Below are positions 1-7,811 of a DNA stretch of 35,997 nucleotides, in pieces. Source of the stretch: SIG673 sp045660565. Its GTDB lineage: Bacteria > Bacillota > Clostridia > Oscillospirales > CAG-272. A program made the position numbers and the translations under genes. Within the stretch, counting starts at the first letter, position 1; each line of letters begins with the position of its first letter. The DNA lies in assembly GCA_045660565.1 (NCBI GenBank), contig JAZRDX010000060.1:1-35997 (forward strand), written 5' to 3'. The notes under the pieces were generated by a model. The model was not told where the DNA came from and did no database searches. It was given only the letters and a program-made list of their open reading frames with translations.

Positions 1-55
1 CCCAGAACAAACGTAATCATTTTTAGCTTACGCGCTATAACGGAAGGTTATATTT

Positions 56-113
56 ACAACCCCTCCGTCTTGCACAGCAAGACACCTCCCCTTACACAGG
101 GGAGGCTGTTTTT
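56..113. repeat. REP-like palindromic intergenic repeat
   Basis: Two nested palindromes sit in non-coding sequence. One has GTCTTGC and GCAAGAC-type arms around a short loop, the other CCTCCCC and GGGGAGG arms. CCCTCC-type sequence also flanks the element. The layout resembles short palindromic extragenic repeats that I associate with gut Clostridia, but I see only one copy in this window. It could also act as a transcription stop, although the U-run is poor. Confidence 0.5.
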
Positions 114-125
114 GCTAACTGTTAT

Positions 126-166
126 TATTTTAAAATCTGCCTACACCGAAAACCTTAAACAAGCCT
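126..166 (-). pseudogene. remnant of a duplicated amidohydrolase 3' end
   Basis: Read on the minus strand, this stretch translates to a tail KVFGVGRF followed by a stop. That closely matches KVFGIGGF, the C-terminus of the amidohydrolase ending at 241. The shared block is about 25 bases with a few mismatches and lies about 110 bases downstream of the intact end. No upstream coding sequence accompanies it, so it appears to be a leftover of a duplication or rearrangement and not a gene. Confidence 0.4.
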
Positions 167-240
167 TCCTCCGATGAGGGTAACCTTTCCTTCGGAACGG
201 TGCGTCTTTGCCTATGCAAAGACTGAAGGAGTCTTCGTTT

Positions 241-1056
241 TTAGAATCCGCCTATGCCGAAAACCTTTGCCGCGTTTTTACCGAGCAGCTTTTCGTACTC
301 GGCATCGGTAAAGCCAAGCGAGGTAAGTCTCTTAAGCTCGTCCGTAGCGTCCCACATGGGATAATCGGTAGCAAACAGCACCTTATGAGTGCCGTAAGCA
401 AGAATAAGCTCTTTCATTTTTTCATCGGTAAGAAATCCAAACGACGACGAGGTGTCAACGTAAAGATTTTCAAAGCCGCTAAGCTTCTCTGCCGCCTCGT
501 CCCATACAGACCATCCGCCGAGATGCGCTCCGACCATGATAAGCTTTGGAAACGCCTTTAAAACCGGTACTAGTCTGTCGGGGTTAGAATTATCGTATCG
601 GTAGTCTCCCGTGTGCATCAGTATAGGAAGACCGTGGCTTTCGCACAGCTCGTATATCTTCATACACTTTTTGTCGTCTATACGAAAGCTCTGAATATCG
701 GGGTGAAGCTTTACTCCGTGTAGATTAAGCTCGCACAGATGCTCAAAATCTCCCTCAATATTCTCACTGTCGGGGTGAAGCGTTCCAAGCCCGGTGAGTA
801 TTCCTTTATACTCGGCTTCCTCTCTCGCAATGAACTCGTTTATGCTTTTGACCTGCTTTGGTGTTGAAGCGACCGACTGAACGACGAAGTGGTCTATCCC
901 CTGCTCGCTCCCCTCTTTTATCATATCGCTGACAATTCCGTTCTTTAACGAATGCAGTCCGTAAAAGGTATCCGTTCCGCTGATCGCTCTTGCGGCTATT
1001 TTTTCCGGATAGATATGACAGTGGGCGTCTACCGTTCGGAATTTACCCGCATACAT
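241..1056 (-). CDS. metal-dependent amidohydrolase (amidohydrolase_2-like TIM barrel)
   Basis: Predicted cytoplasmic hydrolase or decarboxylase of 271 residues. The N-terminal metal motif DAHCH places His12 and His14 on the first strand. Further candidate ligands follow in LMHTGD, in VGAHLGG, and in the late Asp of FATDYP. This order is typical of the amidohydrolase-2 (ACMSD/TIM-barrel) group. The ATG at 1056-1054 shares one base with the TAA of the upstream synthetase fusion, so it is translationally coupled as the last gene of the leucine T-box operon. Its substrate is not evident. Placement with a branched-chain acyl-CoA synthetase suggests a linked metabolite, but that is inference. No signal peptide is seen. 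Confidence 0.8.
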   Translation of the reverse strand: MYAGKFRTVDAHCHIYPEKIAARAISGTDTFYGLHSLKNGIVSDMIKEGSEQGIDHFVVQSVASTPKQVKSINEFIAREEAEYKGILTGLGTLHPDSENIEGDFEHLCELNLHGVKLHPDIQSFRIDDKKCMKIYELCESHGLPILMHTGDYRYDNSNPDRLVPVLKAFPKLIMVGAHLGGWSVWDEAAEKLSGFENLYVDTSSSFGFLTDEKMKELILAYGTHKVLFATDYPMWDATDELKRLTSLGFTDAEYEKLLGKNAAKVFGIGGF

Positions 1057-3575
1057 TACGCAGTTACCACCTTAGCCGCCTTTTGCAGTCCGAGCTTTTC
1101 AATAGCGTCCTCGCGCATTTTATACTTGAGTATCTTACCCGCAACGTTCATCGGGAACTCTTTTACAAAATCAATGTATCTCGGAACCTTATGACGCGCC
1201 ATGTGAGAGTTGATGTAGTCCTTCATCTCTTCAACAGTCATCTCCTCGCCGTCCTTTAAGATGATACACGCCATTATCTCTTCACCGTACTGCTCGTCGG
1301 GAACTCCTATGACCTGAACGTCCTTAACCTTCGGATGGGTGTAGATAAACTCCTCTATTTCCTTCGGGTAGATGTTTTCTCCACCTCTGATAATCATATC
1401 CTTAAGGCGTCCCGTAATACGGTAATTACCCTCCTTGGTGCGGCAGGCAAGGTCTCCCGTGTGGAGCCAGCCGTCCTTATCTATCGCCGCGGCGGTAGCC
1501 TTAGGCATCTTGTAGTAGCCCTTCATAATGTTGTAGCCTCTCGCCACAAACTCTCCCGTTACCTCGTCGGGGCACTCTTCTCCCGTTTCGGGGTTAATTA
1601 TCTTACATTCTATTTCGGGGAGCGCGCGTCCGACCGTACCTACTCTTACCTCGATAGGATCGTCGGTAGAGCTCATGGTACATCCGGGAGACGCCTCGGT
1701 CTGTCCGTAAACTATGGTTATCTCGTCCATGTGCATCTTCTTTATAACGTCCTGCATAACCGAGATAGGACAGGGGCTTCCCGCCATAATACCGGTACGC
1801 ATATGCGAGAAATCGGTCTTTTCGAAGTCCTCGTGCTCAAGAAGTGCTATAAACATGGTAGGAACACCGTGGAACGCGGTTATTCTTTCGGAATTGATAC
1901 ATGCAAGCGCTGGCTTCGGCGCGTAATACGGAAGCGGAAGCAGTGTAACTCCGTGAGTCATACTTGCCGTCATGGCAAGAACCATTCCGAAGCAGTGGAA
2001 CATAGGAACCTGTATCATCATTCTGTCGGCGGTGGAAAGATCCATTCTGTCGCCTATACATTTTCCGTTATTTACAACGTTATAGTGGGTAAGCATAACC
2101 CCCTTAGGGAAGCCCGTCGTTCCCGAGGTGTACTGCATATTACATACGTCGTCCTTGTCAACGGCGGCGGCGCGGCGGTAAACCTCGTCAACCGGAACCA
2201 TATCGGCTCTGGCTATCGTCTCCTCCCAGGTAAGGCAGCCCTTCTGCTTAAAGCCTACCGTAATTACGTTACGGAGGAAGGGCAGACGGCGGCTGTGAAG
2301 AGGTGTTCCCGGCTTTGTGTTTTCCAGCTCGGGACAAAGCTCGGCTATCGTCTCGGAATAATTAGAGTCGCGGTATCCGTCTATCATAATAAGCGTATGC
2401 GTATCAGACTGCTTTAACAGATACTCAGCCTCGTGAATTTTGTACGCGGTGTTCATTGATACGAGAACCGCGCCTATCTTGGTTACCGCCCAGAAGGCTA
2501 TATACCACTGCGGAATATTGGTCGCCCATACCGCAACGTGGTCGCCCGGCTTTACGTCAAGCGAAATAAGACTGCGCGCAAAGGTATCAACGTCTTTTCT
2601 GAACTCATAGTAGGTACGGGTATAGTCAAGCGTCGTGTATTTGAACGCAAGCTTGTCGGGAAATTCCTCAACCATGCGGTCAAGCACCTTCGGGAAGGTG
2701 AGGTCTATAAGAAGCTCCTTTTTCCAGACGTATCTGCCGGTATGTGCCTTGTTATAGTAAAGCGAGTTATCCGCTCTTGCGGTATCGCTGAACTGGCTCA
2801 TAAAGTTTTCGAACTGAGAAAGGATAATTTCGAGGTCGTCTATCTCCTCGCACCATTTCGGGTGCCATTCGAGCGAGATAAAGCCGTTATAGTTAACGGA
2901 ACGGAGCGCACCTATAAGCTCGCTTATCGGAAGCTGTCCCTCGCCCATAAGGCAATATTTTACCCCGTCGTCCGTCTTTTCGGCGTCTTTTATATGAATG
3001 TGCTTTACGTAAGCGCCGAGCGTTTCTATCGTTGTTTCGGGAGACTGTCCCGCTATAAAATAGGAGGAATAAACGTCCCAAAGTGCCGAAAGGCTGTCGC
3101 TCGCAAAGCTGTCAAGCATATCGCGAAGCATTTTAGCATCGCTGAAAAGTCCGCTCGTTTCAAGCAGAATATCAACACCTGCCCCCTCTGCAATCGGAAG
3201 AACTTCGGATATGAAAGCTCTAACGGTTTCGAAATCGTTATCTCCGTGAGCGGATGCGTGTACTCTTATATAAGGTATATGAAGGTTTTTCGCTATGCGG
3301 ATGCACTCCTTGAGCTCCGCCATAGCCTCATCCGCCTTTTCTGTATCAGCGGGATCGCATATACTGTCTATGCAGGGAATGCTCATCTTCATTTCATAAA
3401 GCTTACGGAGAGTAGCGGCGGTCGCGTAGTCATTAAACGCGCTGTCGCTATCGGTGAACAGCTTGTTTTTTATATTGTGAAGCTCTATTCCGGAAAAACG
3501 AAGCTCCTTTGCTATCTCGCAAAGCTCGTCAAAGCTTTTTCCGTGCCAGCCCTTTGTTGAAAACGAAAGCTTCAT
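1056..3575 (-). CDS. TIM-barrel (xylose-isomerase-like) / AMP-forming acyl-CoA synthetase fusion
   Basis: An 839-residue two-domain protein. Residues about 1-265 look like a sugar-isomerase/AP-endonuclease-2 TIM barrel (GIELH, LLETSG, HIHIKD, SLEWHP). The usual DxxH seems replaced by DVYSS, so its activity is doubtful. Residues about 285-839 form a complete ANL adenylating enzyme: TSGTTGFPKG from Thr483, YGQTE, TGDL, GRLKDMIIRGGENI, and a C-terminal VAGKI motif with the catalytic-type Lys814. The start overlaps the stop of the LeuA-like gene as ATGA, and the downstream amidohydrolase overlaps by one base, so the three genes form one leucine T-box operon. The expected reaction is ATP + acid + CoA to acyl-CoA. 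Isovalerate is the inferred substrate from the Leu specifier. A fatty acid is the alternative. Confidence 0.85.
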   Translation of the reverse strand: MKLSFSTKGWHGKSFDELCEIAKELRFSGIELHNIKNKLFTDSDSAFNDYATAATLRKLYEMKMSIPCIDSICDPADTEKADEAMAELKECIRIAKNLHIPYIRVHASAHGDNDFETVRAFISEVLPIAEGAGVDILLETSGLFSDAKMLRDMLDSFASDSLSALWDVYSSYFIAGQSPETTIETLGAYVKHIHIKDAEKTDDGVKYCLMGEGQLPISELIGALRSVNYNGFISLEWHPKWCEEIDDLEIILSQFENFMSQFSDTARADNSLYYNKAHTGRYVWKKELLIDLTFPKVLDRMVEEFPDKLAFKYTTLDYTRTYYEFRKDVDTFARSLISLDVKPGDHVAVWATNIPQWYIAFWAVTKIGAVLVSMNTAYKIHEAEYLLKQSDTHTLIMIDGYRDSNYSETIAELCPELENTKPGTPLHSRRLPFLRNVITVGFKQKGCLTWEETIARADMVPVDEVYRRAAAVDKDDVCNMQYTSGTTGFPKGVMLTHYNVVNNGKCIGDRMDLSTADRMMIQVPMFHCFGMVLAMTASMTHGVTLLPLPYYAPKPALACINSERITAFHGVPTMFIALLEHEDFEKTDFSHMRTGIMAGSPCPISVMQDVIKKMHMDEITIVYGQTEASPGCTMSSTDDPIEVRVGTVGRALPEIECKIINPETGEECPDEVTGEFVARGYNIMKGYYKMPKATAAAIDKDGWLHTGDLACRTKEGNYRITGRLKDMIIRGGENIYPKEIEEFIYTHPKVKDVQVIGVPDEQYGEEIMACIILKDGEEMTVEEMKDYINSHMARHKVPRYIDFVKEFPMNVAGKILKYKMREDAIEKLGLQKAAKVVTA

Positions 3576-4969
3576 TTTGTTTCCTCCTCGTAAACAGTTT
3601 TGTTAACTGCGTTTATATATGCTTTGATCGACGCCTCCATAATGTCGGTGGAAATACCGTTTCCGGAGTAAAGCTTACCCTCGTTGCGAAGCTTTACGAG
3701 AGCGTAACCCATAGCCTCCTGGCCCTCGGTTACCGACTGGATCTGGAAATCGTCAAGCTCAAAATGACGTCCTATTATCTGTTCAAGTGTTTTGAATGCG
3801 GCATCAATAGGACCGTCTCCCATCGAAATTCCGCTTATAAACTCGCCTTTTTTCTCAAGCTTTATCTGAGCAGATGAAGCGATAATATTTCCGTTATTTA
3901 TAACGTAGCTTACAAGCTTATACGTCGGGGGAACCTGAAGCGCAACGCTTGATACTATCGCGTCAAGGTCCTTTGCCGTTATATTTTTCTTAGCGGCAAC
4001 ACGCTTAAATTCCTCGTAAACCCTTATAAAGTCATCGTCCGAAAGCTCATATCCGAGCTTTCTTACCGCTACCGCAACGCTCTCCTCACTGTCGTGAATG
4101 TCAAATACGTCGGCGCTGCTATCGGAAAGCTCCGCTACGTTTGCCGCTCCCGCTTTCTTGTCGCCCTCAATCCACTTTATCTGATTTACGGTGCGGCTGA
4201 GAACGTTATAATTGATGCTCGAATAAACTCCGCATCTGTCTCCGCAGTCGGAAAGTATTTTAGCAAAATCGGAAAGTCCTGTAATTTCGTTTTTGCCTAC
4301 ACAGCACTTTATTTCGCTTACCCCCGCCTTTATCGCCATAACGGCTGACGCGCTTGCCATTCCGTTCGTATTTTTACATACAGCTCCGATAGCTACGCCC
4401 TCAAGCTCGGGAATATCCTTACGGAGTCCCTCGATAAACGCGGCAAACTCGTCGGGAAGCATGGAACCCTCATCGTCGCAGAAGGTTACCGTCTTTATTC
4501 CCGCCGCTATTGCCGCGGTTACCATCTCGCGAAGGAAGGCGCTGTCCGCACGGGTTGCGTCCTCTGCGTAAAACTCAACGTTTGCGCATTTGGAGACCGC
4601 TGCGGCAAAAAGCTCCTTTGCGAGAGCCGCCATCTTAGCGGGCTTTTTGTGATAGGTATACTCCATCTTAACGGGAGAAACGGGAAGTCTTACCGCCATA
4701 CGTGCGCTTTTCGCTCCCGAAATTGCCTGAGCCGCGGTTTCAATGCTTTCGGCTGTGTTTCCTGCCTCAACACATAAGGTGCTGTTCTTTACAAACGCCG
4801 AAACGGTACGGATAAGCAGACTGTCCGCCTTTACGTTTTCTATTCTCGGCATATATATAACGTCAACGTTTAGATTATCAAGACTTCTTACAACCTCAAT
4901 TTTTTCTTTAAACGATAACGTCTGGGAATATTCCGTAAGTGTCATGTCGGCAATTGTAATCTTTTTCAC
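3572..4969 (-). CDS. LeuA-like protein with degenerate catalytic site and intact leucine regulatory domain
   Basis: 465 residues from a GTG start at 4969-4967, preceded by an AGAGAG-like site and lying just after the T-box terminator. The first 300 or so residues follow the 2-isopropylmalate synthase TIM barrel (VEFYAEDATR matches VEFxxEDAxR). The key motifs have changed: TLRDGEQ reads TLTEYSQ (residues 10-16), and the metal-binding HxHxDxG segment reads VCKNTNG. The C-terminal part keeps LeuA dimer-domain features (GDGPIDAA, GNGISTDIMEAS), the region that binds leucine in LeuA. By family knowledge the missing Arg, Asp and His residues are needed for metal and catalysis, so ordinary synthase activity is unlikely. 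It may be a leucine-sensing partner of the downstream synthetase. The frame stays open upstream to 5266, but that part is leader RNA. Confidence 0.8.
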   Translation of the reverse strand: MKKITIADMTLTEYSQTLSFKEKIEVVRSLDNLNVDVIYMPRIENVKADSLLIRTVSAFVKNSTLCVEAGNTAESIETAAQAISGAKSARMAVRLPVSPVKMEYTYHKKPAKMAALAKELFAAAVSKCANVEFYAEDATRADSAFLREMVTAAIAAGIKTVTFCDDEGSMLPDEFAAFIEGLRKDIPELEGVAIGAVCKNTNGMASASAVMAIKAGVSEIKCCVGKNEITGLSDFAKILSDCGDRCGVYSSINYNVLSRTVNQIKWIEGDKKAGAANVAELSDSSADVFDIHDSEESVAVAVRKLGYELSDDDFIRVYEEFKRVAAKKNITAKDLDAIVSSVALQVPPTYKLVSYVINNGNIIASSAQIKLEKKGEFISGISMGDGPIDAAFKTLEQIIGRHFELDDFQIQSVTEGQEAMGYALVKLRNEGKLYSGNGISTDIMEASIKAYINAVNKTVYEEETK

Positions 4970-5001
4970 TTTTATGTTCTCTCTTTCTGCTGATTTTTTA
5001 T

Positions 5002-5269
5002 AAAAAAAGTCCCCGAAGCCATAAGGCTTCAGGGACGAATTTATCCGTGGTACCACCCTGATTACCGCATAGTTGCGGTCTCTTTGTAAGGCTCTATCAA
5101 GCCTTTTGCCTTGATAACGGGGCATTCCGGAGCCTCTTACTGAAACGCTTTCGGAGGTTCTGCTCAGGAACGAGACTTTTCCGTTTTCCGCATATCGGCT
5201 TGCACCAAAACGCCGACTCTCTGTGATGCCTACATCGGAAAATAATTCCTTCATTGCATTTGTCATAAC
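5002..5269 (-). promoter_or_regulatory. T-box riboswitch, leucine-type (specifier CTC)
   Basis: On the minus strand the leader shows AGAGAG followed by GGTGCAAGCCG (stem I). Next comes CTC at 5174-5172, followed by a purine and TTCCTGAGC, the usual specifier surroundings. The antiterminator/T-box core GGGTGGTACCACGG lies at about 5046-5060, then an intrinsic terminator. UGGU in the bulge fits an A73 discriminator, as in tRNA-Leu. T-boxes permit transcription when the matching tRNA is uncharged, so this operon should be induced by leucine limitation. The same spacing of specifier to GAGC occurs in the other two leaders of this window. Confidence 0.93.
5003..5036 (-). terminator. T-box intrinsic terminator (Leu leader)
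   Basis: On the minus strand a 12-base stem (arms 5025-5036 and 5009-5020, with a G-U-type mismatch) and a 4-base loop is followed by a run of seven T at 5008-5002. It is the terminator alternative to the T-box antiterminator just upstream. Confidence 0.9.
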
Positions 5270-5275
5270 ATAGCT

Positions 5276-5304
5276 ATTGTATCACAGCGAGCCTATTTTG
5301 TCAA
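5276..5304 (-). promoter_or_regulatory. sigma-A-type promoter of the Leu T-box operon
   Basis: TTGACA at 5304-5299, a 17-base spacer and TACAAT at 5281-5276. Transcription should start near 5269. This puts the ATG at 5266 at the extreme 5' end of the RNA with no ribosome binding site. Confidence 0.88.
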
Positions 5305-5328
5305 TGAATAAATTGTGAATTTTTTGTC

Positions 5329-6393
5329 TTACACAAGAGGCTTCGTCCAGCCGTACTTATCGGGAAGTCTTCCCCACTGAATACCGGTGATGGTATCGTA
5401 AAGATGAGCCGTAACCTCTCCGATTTTACCCTCGTTGATTACGTACTTAACGTCCTTGTAGCAAAGCTCTCCGATAGGCGAGATAACAGCCGCTGTTCCG
5501 CAGCCCCAAGCCTCCTCAAGCTTGCCGCTCTCAAGAGCCGCGCCAAGCTCGTCAACGCTTATAAGTCTCTCGCTTACCTTGTAGCCCTCAGCCTTAAGCA
5601 TTTCGATACAGGACTTACGGGTAATTCCGGGAAGAATGGAGCCGGTGAGCATAGGAGTTACTATCTCTCCGTCTATCTTGAACATAACGTTCATAGCTCC
5701 GACCCCTTCGATATACTTGCGCTCAACACCGTCAAGCCAGAGAACCTGAGAATATCCCTTCTTCTCCGCCTTTTCGCCCGCACGGTTACTTGCGGCATAG
5801 TTACCGCCGCACTTAGCCTCACCCGTACCGCCTCTTACAGCTCTTACGTCGTCGGCCTCTATCATGATTTTAACGGGGTTGATACCCTCCTTGTAGTAGC
5901 TTCCTACGGGGGAGGTGATTATCATAAAGGTTGCGTGCTTTACAGAGTGTACTCCGAGAGTCTCGTCGTTTCCGTACATAAAGGGACGGATGTAAAGCGA
6001 GGTGCCGGGAGCGGAGGGAACCCAATCCTGCTCGAATTTTACAAACTCGGTAAGAACCTGCATAGCGATGTCCTCCGGAATTTCGGGGAGGCAAAGACGC
6101 TCTGCGGAGCGGTTCATTCTGCGGATGTTTTCGATAGGTCTGAAAAGCTGAACGCTTCCGTCAGCCTTACGGTATGCCTTAAGTCCCTCGAAAACCTCGG
6201 AACCGTAGTGAAGCGCGGTACAGGCGGGGTGAAGCTCGATCTTTCCGAAGGGAACGATTCTCGCGTCGTGCCAGCCCTTATCCGCAGTGTATTCCATAAT
6301 AAACATGTGGTCGGTGAAAACCTTACCGAAGCCAAGCGTAGACGGATCGGGCTTTACTGCCGGAGCCGCTGTTTTTGTAATTTTGATTTCCAT
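5329..6393 (-). CDS. ilvE: branched-chain amino acid aminotransferase
   Basis: 354 residues, the usual length of group II branched-chain aminotransferases (fold type IV PLP enzymes). Visible signatures are GSEVFEGLKAYR, the PLP lysine Lys194 in GEAKCGGNYAAS, the YIEGVGAMNVMF segment and the phosphate-binding LTGSILPGITR. It transfers an amino group from glutamate to 2-oxoisovalerate, 2-oxoisocaproate or 3-methyl-2-oxopentanoate to give Val, Leu or Ile, or the reverse. It follows vorC after a 111-base gap with hairpins and precedes the Leu T-box promoter. It can therefore serve as the shared last step for all three synthetase branches. Read-through from the Val T-box operon is likely but may be attenuated. 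Confidence 0.93.
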   Translation of the reverse strand: MEIKITKTAAPAVKPDPSTLGFGKVFTDHMFIMEYTADKGWHDARIVPFGKIELHPACTALHYGSEVFEGLKAYRKADGSVQLFRPIENIRRMNRSAERLCLPEIPEDIAMQVLTEFVKFEQDWVPSAPGTSLYIRPFMYGNDETLGVHSVKHATFMIITSPVGSYYKEGINPVKIMIEADDVRAVRGGTGEAKCGGNYAASNRAGEKAEKKGYSQVLWLDGVERKYIEGVGAMNVMFKIDGEIVTPMLTGSILPGITRKSCIEMLKAEGYKVSERLISVDELGAALESGKLEEAWGCGTAAVISPIGELCYKDVKYVINEGKIGEVTAHLYDTITGIQWGRLPDKYGWTKPLV

Positions 6394-6430
6394 AACTATT
6401 CTCCAAAATCAAATAAATTTTTATTCGCAC

Positions 6431-6495
6431 AAAAACCGAAAAAGGCTTTTTCGTTTCGGTGCTACGCCCCCATTAGACATTTTCCGCCTGGGGCT
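6431..6495 (-). terminator. hairpin cluster between vorC and ilvE
   Basis: On the minus strand an ACCGAAA/TTTCGGT stem is followed by TTTTTG, and a second weaker GCCCC/GGGGC hairpin lies just upstream. This could be a partial terminator or an RNA-processing site that lowers ilvE expression relative to the vor genes. I see no clear promoter here. Confidence 0.4.
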
Positions 6496-6504
6496 GCCGC
6501 AAAA

Positions 6505-7050
6505 TTATTCGGCAGTATAATCTCTTCCGAGAACCATTGCTCCGAGGTTAGTCTCAAGCATATCCGCGCGCTTTGCGGAAATAACCTTCTTAAGAGCCGC
6601 GTCAACGGAGGTCTTGTCGTCGAACTCGCCGTTTTCCTTAAGAACCTTACCCATTATGATCATATTGGCAAGGGTAGGAGTCTTGTTATCCGAAGCCATC
6701 TGGGTTGCCGGTATGTAGAATACGTTTACGTCTGTTCTCTTTACCTTACGCTCGATAAGAGTAGAATCAACGTATATCGTTCCGCCGGGAACAACGCTGT
6801 CCTCATATTTATCAAGAGACGGAAGGTTCATAGCAATAAGAACGTCGGGATTTGATACGATAGGCGAACCTACCGGAGTATCACTGATTATAACGCTGCA
6901 GCTTGCTGTACCGCCTCTCATTTCGGGGCCGTACGAAGGAAGCCAGCTTACGTTTGCGCCGTCGGTAAGACCTTTATATGCAAGGAATTTTCCCGCGAAC
7001 AGTATTCCCTGTCCGCCGAATCCTGCGATAAGATACTGTGTTGTTTTCAT
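6505..7050 (-). CDS. vorC: 2-oxoacid:ferredoxin oxidoreductase gamma subunit
   Basis: 181 residues, the size and sequence of the gamma (POR/KOR gamma) subunit. It begins with IAGFGGQGILFAGK, the glycine-rich motif of the family, followed by PEMRGGTASC. With the alpha, beta and delta subunits encoded immediately upstream it forms a cytoplasmic four-subunit enzyme interconverting a branched 2-oxo acid + CoA + oxidised ferredoxin with acyl-CoA + CO2 + reduced ferredoxin. It lies 17 bases after the beta-subunit gene. The substrate class (branched-chain rather than pyruvate or 2-oxoglutarate) is inferred from the neighbours ilvE and the valine T-box, because subunit sequences alone do not separate these enzymes safely. 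Confidence 0.9.
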   Translation of the reverse strand: MKTTQYLIAGFGGQGILFAGKFLAYKGLTDGANVSWLPSYGPEMRGGTASCSVIISDTPVGSPIVSNPDVLIAMNLPSLDKYEDSVVPGGTIYVDSTLIERKVKRTDVNVFYIPATQMASDNKTPTLANMIIMGKVLKENGEFDDKTSVDAALKKVISAKRADMLETNLGAMVLGRDYTAE

Positions 7051-7067
7051 TTCTGCTTTCCTCCCTC

Positions 7068-7811
7068 TTATTTCTGTGCGGATCTGTCCTTATATACGCC
7101 GAGCGGGTAATAAGGAATCATCTTTTCGTCGATCCATTCAAGAGCCTTTTCGGGAGTAAGTCCCCAGTTGGTAGGACAGCTGGAAACAACCTCAACAAGA
7201 GAAAATCCCTTGCCGTTAACCTGATTTTCAAACGCTTTCTTAATAGCCTTCTTTGCGTTCTTTACGTTTTTAACGTTATTTACCGCTACGCGCTCAAGGT
7301 ACTCGGCGCCGTCGAGCTGTGAAAGCATCTCGCAAACCCTTATCGGGAAACCGCAGTGGTTTACGTCTCTTCCGTAAGGAGAGGTCTGGGTGATCTGACC
7401 GGGAAGCGAGGTGGGTGCCATCTGTCCTCCGGTCATACCGTAGATCGCGTTATTTATAAATATAATTGTAATGTTTTCGTTTCTCGCCGCCGCGTGTACC
7501 GTTTCCGCCATACCTATCGAAGCGAGGTCTCCGTCTCCCTGATACGTAAATACGATGTTATCGGGATCGGAACGCTTAACACCGGTTGCAACTGCCGGGG
7601 CGCGTCCGTGTGCCGCCTCTATCATATCGCAGTTAAAATAATCGTATGCCATAACGGAACAGCCAACAGGAGCTATACCTATCGTTTTTCCTTCAATCTG
7701 AAGCTCGTCAAGAACCTCGGCAACCAGACGGTGAACTATACCGTGAGTACATCCGGGGCAGTAGTGAAGCGGTATATCCGCAAGAGCATGGGGCTTATCA
7801 AATACTACCAT
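7068..7811 (-). CDS. vorA: 2-oxoacid:ferredoxin oxidoreductase beta subunit (TPP-binding)
   Basis: 247 residues. The thiamine diphosphate domain is recognised by HYCPGCTHG near the N-terminus, the YQGDGDLASIG Mg/TPP motif and the NNAIYGMTGGQ segment. The N-terminal Cys is in the usual subunit position. Its ATG shares one base with the stop of the alpha-subunit gene (TAATG), showing tight coupling. It provides the TPP-dependent decarboxylation or carboxylation half-reaction. In this locus, induced by lack of charged tRNA-Val, the reductive carboxylation direction is expected. Confidence 0.92.
   Translation of the reverse strand: MVVFDKPHALADIPLHYCPGCTHGIVHRLVAEVLDELQIEGKTIGIAPVGCSVMAYDYFNCDMIEAAHGRAPAVATGVKRSDPDNIVFTYQGDGDLASIGMAETVHAAARNENITIIFINNAIYGMTGGQMAPTSLPGQITQTSPYGRDVNHCGFPIRVCEMLSQLDGAEYLERVAVNNVKNVKNAKKAIKKAFENQVNGKGFSLVEVVSSCPTNWGLTPEKALEWIDEKMIPYYPLGVYKDRSAQK

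Noticed and set aside
1335..3560. Long open frames on the plus strand (360 and 340 codons) opposite the synthetase fusion.
   Set aside because: They lie wholly within a well-supported gene on the other strand, have no recognisable domains or good ribosome sites, and are rich in Arg, Val and Tyr as expected of antisense translation.
4970..5266. Extra 99 codons at the start of the LeuA-like protein (ATG at 5266).
   Set aside because: The stretch is the T-box leader, with the promoter only just upstream, no ribosome site and no LeuA-like sequence. The GTG at 4969 fits the family start.
5404..6855. A 483-codon plus-strand frame across ilvE and vorC.
   Set aside because: It is antisense to two conserved genes with family motifs and crosses the hairpins between them. 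Its product matches no family that I recognise.
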